Notes: a model not told the origin generated them from the letters alone. A stretch of 64,000 nucleotides of DNA from Circinella minor (GCA_016758965.1 JAEPRB010000046.1:1-64000), one strand, 5' to 3'. Counted from the stretch's first letter, positions 34,773 to 48,165 are shown. Made by a program: numbers and translations.

Positions 34773-36434
34773 TCTTCCAAGATTATATAAGAGTATTTAC
34801 TTGTAATCGCTACGTAATTGTTTCGAATTCATTACAATATAAGCACCTCCATATGCTTTACGAGTGATAACTGTCAGTTTAGGCACTGTTGCTTCACAAT
34901 AAGCATAAAGTAATTTAGCCCCATGACGAATGATACCACCATGTTCTTGGGCGGTTCCAGGTAAGAATCCAGGTACGTCAACAAATGAGACCAGGGGTAT
35001 ATTGAATGCATCACAAAATCGAATAAATCGCGCTGCTTTGACAGATGCATCCATATCCAATGCACCGGATGATATTAAAGGTTGATTGGCTACAATACCA
35101 ACTGTTTCTCCAGCCAGACGACTAAAGCCGATTAATATATTAGGTGCATATTCAGGTGCCATCTCATAAAATGAATGTCGATCTACAATCTTTATATGTA
35201 GAGAATAGTTAAAATAAACAAACGAATAAGCAACCACACTTTTCAATTGGTTTAATTCTTACACCTATAGTCTTTTTAGATCCTTTTTATTAGTTATTTC
35301 CACTTACTCGTTGAATCACTTCATGCATATCATACGCTGTATTTGAATTGGATGGTATAATTGTATTCAAAGCTTCATCCTGTCGATCGACTGGATCATC
35401 AAATAATCTTTTTGGTGCATTTTCACGATTCGATAATGGCAAATAATCCATCAAATCTCGTACACGCTGTAGTGCTTCCATATCATTTACAAAAGCATGA
35501 TGAGCAACACCACTTTTAACTGTATGTGTTTTAGCACCACCTAACACTTCTTGCGATACTTGTTCATTTGTAACCGCTTTAACAACGTCAGGGCCTGTGA
35601 CAAACATATGAGACGTATCTTTTACCATGAATACGAAGTCAGTCAATGCTGGAGAATAGACGGCACCTCCAGCACATGGACCCATTATTAAAGAAATTTG
35701 TGGGACGACGCCAGAAGCTAAAACATTTTTTTGGAAAATATCGGCATAGCCAGTAAGGGAACTGACACCCTCTTGAATACGTGCACCACCTGAATCTTGT
35801 AATCCGATAATAGGAGCACCTACAGTGATGGCTTGATCCATGACTTTCACTATTTTGTTGGCATTGGTTCGTGATAAACTACCACCAAAGACAGTGAAAT
35901 CATAACTATAAACAAATACACGTCGACCATGAATTGTCCCATGACCTGTTACTATACCATCCCCTGCTATCTAATACAGTAATATTTAGTTATATAAATA
36001 CATAATAATTCAGCTGTGTGAGTGGATCCCCCCCTTTTTTTATTAGTTGAAATTTTGTATTCATGTTTCCTACCTTTTTCGAATCCATACCGAAATTGGT
36101 ACAATCATGTTCAACAAATGCATCATATTCTCTAAATGATCCTGTATCCAAAAGTAAATCAAGTCGTTCGCGTGCTGTTAATTTACCCTGAAAAAAAAGT
36201 AAAAATAAAATACAATTTTCAAGATGTTGTGGATATATGTGTTTGTGCGTGAATGAGATAATTCAACTAAACGAAACATTTAATATTAATAATAATCACC
36301 TTGTCATGTTGAGCTTTACGTTTTGCTTCTCCTCCACCCTCATAGGATTCTTGTCGTTTAGCAGTAATAGAAGAATAGTAATATCGTGATGGGATTATGG
36401 CATGTCGCCATAATCGTGTTTTTAGTGAAAACAT
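34290..36434 (-). CDS. PCCB: Propionyl-CoA carboxylase beta chain, mitochondrial
   Basis: Six minus-strand exons (36434-36300, 36187-36074, 35970-35308, 35189-34801, 34647-34477, 34383-34290) total 1566 nt, or 521 residues, close to the family's ~540. The N-terminus ([20 protein letters not shown]) is Arg-rich and amphipathic, as in a mitochondrial presequence. Carboxyltransferase motifs are intact: [45 protein letters not shown] and [13 protein letters not shown]. The end matches PCCB ([13 protein letters not shown]). The enzyme moves carboxyl from carboxybiotin to propionyl-CoA, giving methylmalonyl-CoA, used in odd-chain fatty acid and branched amino acid breakdown. The alpha (biotin) subunit is not in this window. 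The internal segment ([19 protein letters not shown]) favours PCCB over MCCC2. It is convergent with the RGS gene. Confidence 0.95.
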
Positions 36435-37329
36435 AGAGTGAGAAAATTAAAGATAGTGGAAAAGCTTAAATTCATGTTGGGAAAATATGAATTTATTAAT
36501 GCGAGCCAACTATATGCTGAGAGTCAACTAATTGAGGGACAACGACTACCTTTGTCTATTCCACCAGAGAAATATTATGAAATAATTTTTTTTCATACTG
36601 GAGTGTCTTTTGAGAAAGAATGATTAAGATTTAATTACGCTGTATGCAGTACAATAAGTTTAAGTATCGTTATGTTGCAGTCGTTTGAGAGAACCGATCT
36701 AGTGTACAATATAATATATTTTATTTCAAGACTTCTTTTTATTATTATTATTACATGCGTTTTCATTTCAACAATTTTGTTTCAAAACAAAAGTGTCCAC
36801 CATTAAAAGTGTTGATATTTCGATTCCATTCTGGATCTTTGTAGCATTACAGAGATTATCATTATTCTTTCCAATATATTATAAGAAACAGGCTATATAT
36901 ATCAGGTATTTCTTGCAACATTGTGACCATCCCAGTTTTGGTGCAGTTCTTTTCAGGATTGGACTGTGAATGTACGTAGTATATGTAAAGTATACTATCA
37001 TAACAGACGTATCTATTTTTTTTTGCCTGTGTTACTGTCCGTTATTATATTATTATTTTGTAAGATTAACTCTCGAACTTATAAACTTTTGAGATTTACT
37101 GTTTTTCTTATGCATATTTTTATTATTATTATGTAAGCTATTCGATACTTAAGTTACATATAATAATAGTGAACTCTTTTTATTTTCAAATACTGTGTGT
37201 GTGTGTGTGTGTGTGTGAAGTCTAGCTTAGAAGTTTGGAGAGGGTGTACAGTACTTCTCTTATATGAGAGAGTGTGTGAGAGGGGGTTTGCAAATAGACA
37301 TGGTCTAATTTTTTCATCAAACTAACTCT

Positions 37330-38760
37330 CGGGTTAATTTGTTGTCCATCTGCTAGTTTAAAATTATGAGAAACCGCTAACTTGTAGTTGCTAATTGTTT
37401 TGAGCGCTCCATGTGAGGATTGGTATACATTGAAGTCGCCCCCTGTTAGACATTCAACAGATTGTCAACTCTAAAGAAAGCCATTGCTAATCGCTCTGAC
37501 AGATTTTTTTCGATATATTGAGATCCATTCAGTCTTGCATTATAAAATTCATATATAATTGAACATGATCAATTAAAGCAGTATCGATATTCTTGAGGGT
37601 ATTGTAAAATTTACCAAGGAAGCCACTTGCTTTGTTAGAGTCATGTACATGGCCCCACTGAGGGGGGTTTCAGTTGACACCTCTTCACCCTTCTGTGTAT
37701 AATCGTCAATCCATTTTGTACCACAAGGAAGCAACCACATGCCCATTGGGGTACGTCATTCTAGTCTTCCGTTTTAATAAATAAAAATTTTAACCTGCAT
37801 GGCAATATACAGGGAATTCTCCTGTGACCTTTCCAATATATCGTAAATATATGTCCTTCTGTGGATAAGTTTGATAAAACTCTGCCTAAGTTTCTGTTTC
37901 AGGGTCTGGCCACACATGTCAATTAAAGTGCGTAGATTGTTGGAAGTAAGTTTAAAACTTCGAGCTTTGTTACTCCTTTGTCTATTATAATTATTTATTT
38001 ATTATTAGTAGTATTAGTACTATCAGTATTAAGCAAATAAAGATCATTTACCATGATTATTGTGTTCCAATCAGGCCAATAAAATTAGTCATGAAGATAA
38101 ATATAATGATTACTACATGTACACATAGTTGTCACTTGGAAAAGTGCGTGGATCACGTACAAGTAATTGCAACACTTGCAAGTAGCTGTTACAAGCACAA
38201 GTTACTAAAACATACAGATTCTATACAATTATTATTAAAATATAAATGGATAGAAAAAAGTATAAATAAAAAATCTTTCTTTTTTGAATAAATCTTCAGC
38301 TAAAAACGTATTTAACTCACTCTTTTTAATTTCTCTTTTTTCTTACAATCGAAATGAACTACGTTACTGTTAATAGATTTAACTGGCCCTTGATAAGTTA
38401 CTTATTATAGCTTATCTCTTTTCTAGAGTCATATACTCGGGATTGTATTATTTCTATTTATTTTTCTAACACGATACGAGCGGACTGTATCAAAATAATC
38501 CGATGTTGTGCTTAATGGCGCTGTTTCTTGACTTGCCATATGTAAATCCAACAAAGAGATAAGTTTTGTGCGTCACCAATAAGCATGTTATTGAACATGA
38601 TTTAGCCAATGGTTTTGATATCACTTTGAGCATTGGTCTTCAAAAAAAATAAAGCGGTTTTTTCATCAACAGCTTGTCTATCTTGTTCTATATTCTGAAT
38701 TCTACTTGTACGGTTTTGAGAATTCTGTAGAAAAGCAGTGGAAAAGGTATGAGCGGAAGA
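37330..38760 (-). pseudogene. Decayed coding relic on the minus strand (transposon-like, family unknown)
   Basis: From 38750 downwards one minus frame reads SQNRTSRIQNIEQDRQAVDE then LFFLKTNAQSDIKTIG, hits a stop, continues (FNNMLIGDAQN), and after a one-base frameshift continues with LISLLDLHMASQETAPLSTT and TSDYFDTVRSYRV. Further down (37960-37550) are protein-like stretches such as RYIGKVTGEFPVYCHA and HVQLYMNFIMQD, also with stops. A diverged DNA-level match to 37729-37795 occurs at 39326-39390. Repetition plus decay suggests a transposon-derived gene, but I cannot name the family, and the segments may not all belong to one gene. Confidence 0.4.
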
Positions 38761-39325
38761 AAGCATATTAATATTTAAATACCCGTAATAATAATTAGAG
38801 CAAAATGATTAATCAATATAAATAACAGTTAGACCAGATACCAATTCCAATTGCGTTGTTTTACATATACTAGACTTTTGTACTGTTGTATCATGATATT
38901 GCTACTTACGCTGATTAACAAGTGCTAAATAACCGAATCATCTCTTGGCAAATGGAAAAAAAAAAACATAGTCAACTATGTATAATTCATGTACTTTGGA
39001 AAATTGATTGTGTGCTGAGTCATACAGATAAAATTTTTGAGGATGACGCCTTCAAAGATGACGAACCAAATCTGGAAGACGTCCTGGATATAACACCACC
39101 CATCTCTTTGCCACTCTTCCGGAAACACCTAATGTGTTTTTTTCTTTTGCACATTTAGTTTTTCTTTCTTTTTAATATTTTTTTCTTATTAACATACTTT
39201 GTTTCCCCACTAGATAATTCTTTTACTAGTTTAACGTTTCCCCCACTAAAGCTTTTCTGTTATTACACCCACCTTTTTTGTATATATTTATAAACGTACT
39301 GCTTTTTTATTATGTACTGTTATAA

Positions 39326-39390
39326 AGCGACCACATGTCCATAGGTGACCGTCACTATAGGCTTCCATTTTAATAAACACCAAAAATTTG
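39326..39390 (-). repeat. Partial second copy of the relic segment at 37729-37795
   Basis: The shared pattern is AAGC(A/G)ACCACATG(C/T)CCAT followed by CGTCA, CTTCC and TTTTAATAAA at matching spacing, in the same orientation, about 1.6 kb downstream of the first copy. It is diverged and short. Confidence 0.5.
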
Positions 39391-40846
39391 ATTAATAATA
39401 TTTATAAAAATAACAAAAAACGGTATTTTCTTGAAATGCGCCAGCTTCAGATGAAGAAAAGAATTAAAGAGTGAGCATTCGCTTTTATCTCATCAGACAA
39501 ACTGTAACTCCGCTATTATATGTTTAATTACATCAATGCCGTTTTCTTATTTTCCCTCTGTCCTCCACAAAACAATCAGTTATTTAAATCCTAAATTAGT
39601 ATATATTATTATTGATATCCATGAGTGTGTATATTCGGTACTCATTTATTAACACGATAAAAGAACATTAGTCAGATAGATTATGAAAGAATGCTAACGC
39701 ATATAATGATACTAGAATATAAAGTATATCTTTTTTGCCAACTTCACACGAATGGTTTTTTCTTCTTCCTCATCTACGTACGTACCTCTTTTCAACTTTG
39801 TCATGTAATTGTTCATTACCATTGAGTTTGTAATTATGCTATTGATACAATTCATTTTTACTCATTTATTCAACTGCTAACCATGGTCTATATTAATGCA
39901 CACTTTGTCGTGCAGTGAATTCATCATTCATTCAATCTCTGGTTCATTATCACTATTTGATGAATACACTATTATCATTTTTATCACTAAAAGATTAGCT
40001 CACAGTAGCAAAGCTATCTTAAGCGGCTAGCTACATTTTATAAAATATCATTTTTTATCTTATACATATAGCTTAATTTAATCATACTTATTCTTCCAGT
40101 ATATTCTACATATTAGTACCAGCTGCGTTTCAATTCGCCTAACCGGTAATTAGCTAAACCAGTACAAATCCTCACATATATTAGGTACCGGTTTAACGAA
40201 TAATCACTGTAATTACATCTTCATCCGCGTTTAAATAAGTCTATACCCTTTAGTTCATCCTATAGTACAATGAGAGACTAATGTAAGTATTTTTTAAATG
40301 GGTTGAGTCATTAGTATCTATCAAGAAACGGGAATATAAAAACTAAGTAAAAATGTTATTTTGAAATGTGCTTTTTAATTAATAGTTTTATTGCTTTTGT
40401 ACATTATCCACTAATAACGTAAAGACAGAAAAAACAGTATCGTTCTGATAAGCGACATGTCGTAATTATAAATATAGATAGAAAAAGAATAGAATAAAAG
40501 TAATGTACTATGGCATTGGTAACACATTGTTCACTATCAGATGGAAAAGAACCGCCTGCTTACATAAATCGTATGTCATCTATTAGGATATCTGCACGTG
40601 TATCATAATTACAAACCGATATGTGAGTTACAGGATTATTTAGAAAATGATAGAACACGAGTACCTTCATGCTAATATCAAAAACCACACCCAGTATGTT
40701 GCTTGATGTCGGTTTGAAATTTTGAGTATAATTCTAAAATTACATTTTAGCAGAAAATAAACCTGTTTGAATGAAAATAAGGCCAAATAATGGGAAGTAA
40801 TGCACGTCTTGTTGGAAACAATTTTACAGCAGTTAATCCTTTCTTA

Positions 40847-41136
40847 TACACAGAATTTTGTATTCATTTCCGGACACAATCCTCAGTTTTCTTCGCTTAT
40901 GATATGCAATATTTTTCGCTTATAATACGTATAACTTATGAGGTCTAAAGAGATTTACTTGTGAAGATTAAAGATTTACACAAATGATAGGGGGAGTTTT
41001 TCGCGACTAATATCAATTTTTTTTTCATATTTGTTACACCTGCTTTTATGGGATTAACCAAGTATTACCTATCATAAGCGAAAAATATAACGAAAAAACT
41101 GAGGGTTGTGTCCGGAAATGAATGCAAAATCCTGTA
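40847..41136. mobile_element. MITE family A, copy 2 (~286 bp)
   Basis: Second copy of the element at 5030-5462. It has the same terminal repeats (ATTCATTTCCGGACACAATC on the left and its complement on the right), the same TTTTTCGCTTATAA subterminal motifs, and the same unique core (TTACACAAATGATAGGGGGA). It is shorter because the subterminal repeat arrays are reduced. TA flanks both ends (40847-40848, 41135-41136). No ORF. Confidence 0.88.
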
Positions 41137-43247
41137 TATAACTAAATAACTAAGTACAAATTACAAGTATCATATTATTTATTTCAAACAAGAACAAGAA
41201 TACGGACGGTTTTTTTTTGAATGAAGAAAAGGATAACACCCAAAACTAGTCAGGAGAACGAAGAGATTTTTTGGATAAAATAATATTTTACTCGATAGTA
41301 GCTTTTTTGGACTATTTATTTGAGCATAACAAAAACAAGTAATATTGCAGATTCCCACGGACTTCCCCTTTACTCTTTGTATACAGATTCAAAAGTGAAA
41401 AAATCAGATGGTCATAACCAATGAAAAAATCTCATCGCCAACAACTGTCTCATTGAATAATTTTGTTTTTTTTTTTCGTTGAGCAATGGCTAATTTTAAT
41501 AGTAACTTAATAACACACAAATTTATTGTTATTTGTAACGAATTTTGATACGCAAAAAGAAATGTAGTGTGTGTGACGCCCTGTGAGCATGTGTAAAGTA
41601 AATATCGCATGAATCCTTTCCCCCATCACTTTCGGCGATCCGAGCCAGCTTGTGTGACAACCATGAACGTTATTCTCTTTTATTCTTTCGTTCTTTCTTC
41701 TTTTGTACGACAATGTGTTTTGTGTATGGCCTTTCTTTACACAAAAAGTATAAAATATATTTCGCGTAAGTTATAAGTATAATAATATATATATAATGAA
41801 TTAACGCTAGTTCCAAAAGTTCAAAGAATGTTACATGACAGTCTATCATGCATTTTCTGGAACTATTGTAGAATAACAGAATTGTTAATAGCGTATGCTA
41901 TTACTTGCATTATAAAATAAAAGTAGATGTTTACCTTATTTGGGCTTACATACTGTGTAGCCAAGCACCTATTTGGTAACACCAATTAACAGAGGTTGCC
42001 AGGGGAATTAGAATTTGTCAGGGAACCAGCTAAAAGCTTGGTTGTCATTGCGACAATTTTTTTTTATTGATTGATTTGTATTTAAATATTCTAGCGCAGT
42101 GGATATGGATATGGATTGCGGCATTGAGATGCTAAAAAATATTACTAGCAATATACAAATAAGACTGGTGCTACAAAGCAAAATTACACGTTTAGACAGG
42201 ATAAGCTTTTCATGATAGGCTTATACATATGATTATATTTTGTATATTCTCATTGCTTTTTTATTCTACTATTAGTGTGCAACATAGATTTTAAATCAAT
42301 TTTGGAAATGTCTACTTTTTATATATCAATAATGTTTTCTGCTCATATATCAACTGTATTGTAAAAGATGGAGATCATTTTTCCTTGCATGTCTGAGTAC
42401 CAGTTTCAACATGTTTAGCAATGATAAATATTTGATAAAAGATAATTAAATTTCTCACGTCTTAGCATTAAAAAAATGGTTATAAACACGTATGTTGATA
42501 AACTTAACAAATAAAAATAAGCATTTATTTCACATGTTCATCATTTTTACTGTTTTTGCATGAAAATTGATTAAGAAAAGCGGCATACTTGTTTGTTGCA
42601 CATTATTCGACAAATCAGCATACTATCTAGCTACTACCACTAATCTATTCTATTCTATACTTTTCATTATCAACTGAATGATCACCCAGCACCACAGAAC
42701 ATGTTTTGCTTAGAACATGTTACGAGAGAAATCAAAGTACCATGGGGATAGTGCAGCTCATATAACATATATGAATCATATCATGAATAGTCAGATATAA
42801 CACCTCTACTAATGTTAAAAACGTGCAAAGAACTTTTGTAATCGATAACAATATGCAATGATTGATTGTTGCTTTTTAAGTCTTGAAAAAAGTAAGTAAG
42901 AGTAGCAAAAAAAAAAGTTAAGCGTCAACTCAGCTTATGATGCGATTGGAACACAGAGCCTTTTTTTAGGCTAAGTTATTTTTTCTTTTCCTAAAAAAAA
43001 CTATATTCACTTTTTATTTGTATTCTTTTTTTTCCCTCTCACTCTTTCTTACTCACTCTATTTTTTGGAATTCTTTTTTCACTACCTTTAAAGAAGAAGC
43101 AAATTGAAATTTGACAAAAGGGAGGGTTGCGCTTTTATATGTGTTGCGTGTTTTTCTTGAAAAACGACGAAAAATAACATTCCTATTACGACAATAAAAA
43201 TAAACAACAAAACTTTATACATATATATATAAATTCGGTATGCAACA

Positions 43248-46200
43248 ATGGAGGAATCACCGTTAGGCATTACAGATTCAGGTGAATCATCTCAACCACC
43301 ACAACAATCAAGTGGACCGAAAAGAAATAAAATAAGTCGTGCCTGTGACGAATGTCGTAAAAGAAAGGTAAATATAATAATATAAAGCTGCATATATTGT
43401 TTGTATTTTCGCTCCAGCGACTCGTCAAGTTTCACTGAGACTGGATCTTGACAACTCAGATTATGTGTAAAAAAAAAGGGGTGGCAAGTTTTTTTTTTTT
43501 TTTTTGCGCGGGAAAAAAAAGAGAAAGCTCTGGTTGTTAATGACTATTGTATAACGTCTTTTTTATAAAAAAAATATTATATTTATTTAGGTCCGCTGTG
43601 ATGGAGCACAGCCTTGTTTGCGTTGTCAAAAATCTCGAACAGAATGTGTATTTGTTAAAGTAACTCCAAAACGAGGACCTCCAAAACAATATGTGGAAAC
43701 ATTGGAACCACGGTTGCGTAATTTGGAACAAACGATTCGAACTTTGTTATTAGAAACACCTGCCCATGATCGTTCTTTATCTGAAAAATCAATTGCTCAC
43801 AAGTCTTCTGGTGAATTTATGTCTAGTGAGTATTGTTTTGGGGCTCTTTTTAATTTATTTAGAATAGTAATGATAGAGAACTAACAGAAAGAAAATGATA
43901 ATTAGCTGATCCAACACCATCAGCATCTTCTTCATCCTCCTATCTTACATCTGGATCAGTGCCAACACCTACCTCTTTAACACCTCAGATGGAAACAGTG
44001 AGTGTTGGATCCACGGGCCAAGCATACTATGTTAATGATTGTATTACACGAATGGATCGAATACCTAATATTTATAACGATGATTTAATATTAACTATGG
44101 GAGGAGCCATCAACAATAACAACAAACCGTTACCACCATTACCTCAATCACCCATGACATCACTATCATCATTTACTGGAGATAATAACACCATACAAGA
44201 TCCAGCACAACCCAAACTTCATCCACAAACATTAGCCAATACCAATATTCAAAACGAATTAATTGATTTATATTTTACACATGTACACCCTTATCTCCCG
44301 ATTTTACACAAGGCCACTTTTTACAAACAGCTGCAAACATCTCCTTGTGTATTATTATTAAATGCAATTTACGCTGTAGCTGCAAGATGGCACCAGCCGA
44401 CACGCGAATCAAGCAATGATGGGCATCCCATCGGTTGGCGTTATTATCAAGCAGCTTTTAGTTTGATTGATATATATACTGATACCCCACGATTATCAAC
44501 TATTCAAGCATTGCTATTGTTGGTAAAATATCAAGAACACGTACGTCGTTCCGGATTTTTTTGGCGAACTCGGCAGTATTTTCAAATTATTGTTAGAATG
44601 GCTAGAGATCTTGGCATTTCAAGAACAGTTCCATCTAATTTTTATGTGGATCCAATCATGGCTGAACAAAGGAAACGGACGTTTTGGGCTGTTTATGCGT
44701 ATGATGTACTAATGAGGTATGTATTGAATCAATGCATGTGTGCGTGCTTGTTTATATTATACAGAATGTGAACGTTAAAAATATACCCCAATAAATTACT
44801 TCTATGCAAAAAAAACCCCAGTACGGAGCTTGGAACTGAGCCACATTTCAAGGATTCAGAGTGTACGACGGATTTCCCTACTATATTGGGCGATGAAGCT
44901 CAAACAGAAGAACGAGAAGTTTTATTACATTTCCACTGGATGGCTAAACTTGTTCATTTACATGGCGGTATTTTATATTTTGCACGACAAAGATATATGG
45001 GCAACAGTAGTAATAACCAATCTATTCGAAGTAGTAGTGGTAGTAGTGGAAGTTGTCGCTCGATGACGAAAAAAGCCCATGATGATTTCACAGCATCGAC
45101 AACTCCATATACTTTTCGATCTCTTCAACAAAAAGTAGATGAAATGAGTACCAGTTTGACAGGTGTTCTCAAGTCAAGTACAGCACATCAATCCATTGGT
45201 TCATATACATCTTCCTTTCAGTACATGCTCCTCCATCTAAGTACTATTTTATTACATCGACCTTATGCCTTGGATCATGAATCAAGCGTATCAGCAGAAA
45301 GATGTACAGATTCAGCATCAACGATTACACATTTGGCAGAAACATTATTAAATACAGGTGGTGTTGAGATCTTGTATTATCCGATACGTGGTATACAGCA
45401 TACAATCCATTGTCTTTCGGCTGCCATCACTGTTCACAAATGCCTTGCAGGAATACAAGGTCATCAAGAAGCATGCAAAAAATCACTCACAGTAATGAAT
45501 AAACTACTAGAAAGTACTCCCGCAGCAGAAGTAGATTTGAATTGGACACCAGAGCCACTAATCGGTAGCAATAATTATAATCAACAATCACAGCATCATC
45601 AGCACCCGCACCATCACCATAATCAATATCAATATCAACAGCAACAACCACAGCAACCCCATCAGCATCAACAACAACAACAATGGTCATCAGCAGCTTC
45701 GGTGTCATCATTAGGAAGTCTTACTTCGTTGAATCCATCAGCATCTCGTTCATCACCGATACTTGTTGGATCAGCTAAAAGCGAAAATATGATACGAAGC
45801 AAATCACGACGGACGAGTCTTCAATCACTGCAAACCATGGGAGGAGGATCAACTGGAAGTGTAGGAGGAAGTAGTGTGGGTAGCGGTAGCAAACGTCGGT
45901 CAAGAGCAGGATCTCATCTTGTTACAAATGGTGGTAATGCTTCAAGTGTTTCAGGCCATTCATCAGTAAGCACAAGAAATTCAGATCGAATGTTACGTTC
46001 CATGGTATCTCAACATCGATTATCTATGCCTATTATTGGATATGTCTCCCCTGGTATGCAACAACCAACACAATCACAACCACCGCCACTTCAACAAGGA
46101 CATCCTCATCATCAGCTATTACCGCAGCAACCACAGCAACCACCGCCACAACAACTCCCTATTTCTCCAGTGAGCTATTCACAACCACCATCACCTACTA

Positions 46201-46748
46201 CCAGTACTGGATTTTATTCGTCAGTCGGAACAGATATGTATGCAATGACAGCAAACAAACCAAGTCCATTTTATAAACAGGCTTTGCAAAGTAGTTCTGT
46301 TGCAGCTGCGGCTGCGGCGCAACAACAGTTGCAGTTTGGTGAAATGCCGACTCGAACGACATCAACACCTTATATAAATCGTGTGCCAGCAAGTCATCGT
46401 CGGCATACTATATCAGGAGATGCTTATCAAGGACAAATAGGACAGATATCATACCCTCAACAACAGCAACAATCTCAGTACCCAGAGCAACACCAACAAC
46501 AACAGACTGTGTACATTGATCCATATCAACAGCAAACGCCTCCTATTCAGCCTGAACAGGAAATGATGATAACTGATGGTCATGTTGATAATGGTAGTGG
46601 GTTTATATACCAACAGCAACAGCAACAACAGCACCAAATTCAGCAACAATCGATGCTGTTGAATAATACATCATTTCCCATGGAGCCTAATTCTGGGATG
46701 GATACACCAACAGAATCAATGATGCAGTTGTTGAATCAAAGTATGTAG
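43248..46748 (+). CDS. Zn2Cys6 fungal transcription factor with fungal_trans domain
   Basis: Four exons (43248-43367, 43591-43825, 43906-44716, 44822-46748) total 3093 nt, or 1030 residues. The binuclear zinc cluster C-x2-C-x6-C-x5-C-x2-C-x6-C starts in RACDECRKRK and is split by intron 1 before VRCDGAQPCLRCQKSRTEC. A KRGPPK linker and a short leucine-rich coiled-coil (YVETLEPRLRNLEQTIRTLL) follow, typical for dimerisation. The middle domain (residues ~200-600; ELIDLYFTHVHPYLPILHKA, IQALLLLVKYQEHVRRSGF, FWAVYAYDVLM) is the fungal-specific regulatory domain. The C-terminal ~400 residues are Gln/Pro/Ser/His-rich, likely the activation region. It should bind CGG-type sites in the nucleus; the pathway controlled cannot be told. 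TATATATATA at ~43220 precedes the start. Confidence 0.93.
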
Positions 46749-46880
46749 TATAAATGACTTGCCTATATGTAATATCCGACTCAAAAAAAAATCACGGGGT
46801 CCCTTTTAAAAAATGTTCAAGTATTTTTATGCAATGTAATCTAAAAAAAGAGAAGAGCAAATCATACACTCACAACGTTC

Positions 46881-46919
<39 letters not shown>

Positions 46920-47417
46920 CAACAGCCTATCAGAAAATATCTGACGTAGCACTATTTTTTATTATTATTATTGTTCACTCTTCTCCTTTTGTTCATCTAT
47001 TTGTTTCTTTTTTATTTTCTTTTCCCTTTCTTGTATCATTTTTGTGAAATTGTCAAATCGAAAACAAAAACAAAAAACTTCAAAATTGTAATTATTTGTT
47101 CCACACACAGTAATTGGATACTTATTTGTTTTGGGCGTACGGTTTTTATATATTCATTTTTCAGTATATATATTGTGTATTTATACAGAGAGAAAGTGAG
47201 ACAGATTTTTATATACAATTGTCTATTATATAAAATAGAAAGGTGTGCTGAAATTGAAAAATTTGTTTATGTGCATAAAAAAAAACAACGACAAAGCTTG
47301 TTTTGATTCCGTAATGTGGGGGAAGAAAGGCAATTATGAAAGGAAGAGAGGAAAAAAACATCTCTCATTTCATAAAAAAAAAGGTATAGTAGTTGAAGAG
47401 AAGTTTCACAATACCCG
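46749..47417. other. 3' flank of the transcription factor gene
   Basis: Contains a long TA repeat (about 46889-46918) and AT-rich sequence. The convergent small basic gene ends at 47418. Frames here on both strands are K/F/I-biased and unsupported. Confidence 0.4.
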
Positions 47418-47879
47418 TCACCGACGACTATTATTATTATTATTATTATGATGGAGTAGTTTTGCTTTTTGTTTCAAACACCAGTCAACAAATTTGGTAC
47501 GACCTGAAGAAATTGTCGAAACATTTTTTCCTGCTGGTGCCGTTGTTGTTGTTGCATATGGAGAAGAAACACGATAATAAACAACAGCAGCCACATTTTT
47601 GTTGGCATTGTTACTTTTTACACGTTGTTGAAATGAAGGCGACCTTGACATTGGATAAACAACAGAAGGCGACCTTGAAAATTGTCTTTTTTTTACGTGT
47701 GGACTTCGTTTAAGTGTACATACACCCGTTCTGTTACTACTCTTTCGTCGTAATGACGATCGATTGGCTACTGTGGATGGTTGTTGTGTCATACGAATAA
47801 TTGGAGTCGTTTTTGTGGTCGTTGGAACATGGATGTCATAATACTCAAAATGTTCTTTGAACCGCGATCCACGGACCAT
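47418..47879 (-). CDS. Small basic Ser/Arg-rich protein (unknown)
   Basis: A single-exon frame of 153 residues starts MVRGSRFKEHFEYYDIHVP and ends in a run of six Asn followed by SRR. It is rich in Ser, Arg, Lys and Thr, with two RSPS motifs (SRSPSVVYPMSRSPSFQQR) that could be proline-directed or SR-kinase sites, and a KTTP motif. It ends with a Trp/Cys-containing amphipathic piece (FVDWCLKQKAKLL). No domain recognised; no signal peptide or membrane span. It is convergent with the Zn2Cys6 gene. The varied, non-AT-biased codons argue that it is real. Confidence 0.6.
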   Translation of the reverse strand: MVRGSRFKEHFEYYDIHVPTTTKTTPIIRMTQQPSTVANRSSLRRKSSNRTGVCTLKRSPHVKKRQFSRSPSVVYPMSRSPSFQQRVKSNNANKNVAAVVYYRVSSPYATTTTAPAGKNVSTISSGRTKFVDWCLKQKAKLLHHNNNNNNSRR

Positions 47880-48131
47880 GGCTATCTATAGTGGTGTTAT
47901 GAAGAAGGAAGGGTTGAAAAAAACAACGTTTATATATTTATATGTATGGACTGTCGATGAAAGAAGAAAAAAAGTAATAATTGTAGGTGCTGCAAGCTAT
48001 ATTTATATCTAAATTTTCCTCGGAAACAAAATGTCTGGCTTTGTTACCCGTATCAAGACAGTTTTAAAGAGAGAGAAATGTTTATGCATTCCATATCTGG
48101 AAATGATGATTTTATATTATTCCAGGATATA

Positions 48132-48165
<34 letters not shown>

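Larger units (their letters stand above)
36435..43247. other. 6.8-kb gene-poor block with coding relics and a MITE
   Basis: Between the PCCB gene and the Zn2Cys6 gene I find no intact gene. It holds a (GT)n run (about 37195-37217), minus-strand coding relics (37330-38760, plus a related fragment near 39326-39390), a MITE A copy (40849-41134) and otherwise AT-rich sequence. Short frames at 36438, 38091, 38922 and 41404 lack support. Confidence 0.5.

Noticed and set aside
36438..36623. 61-codon open frame just beyond the PCCB start
   Set aside because: Runs opposite to and directly out of the PCCB promoter, with no recognisable family or splice partner.
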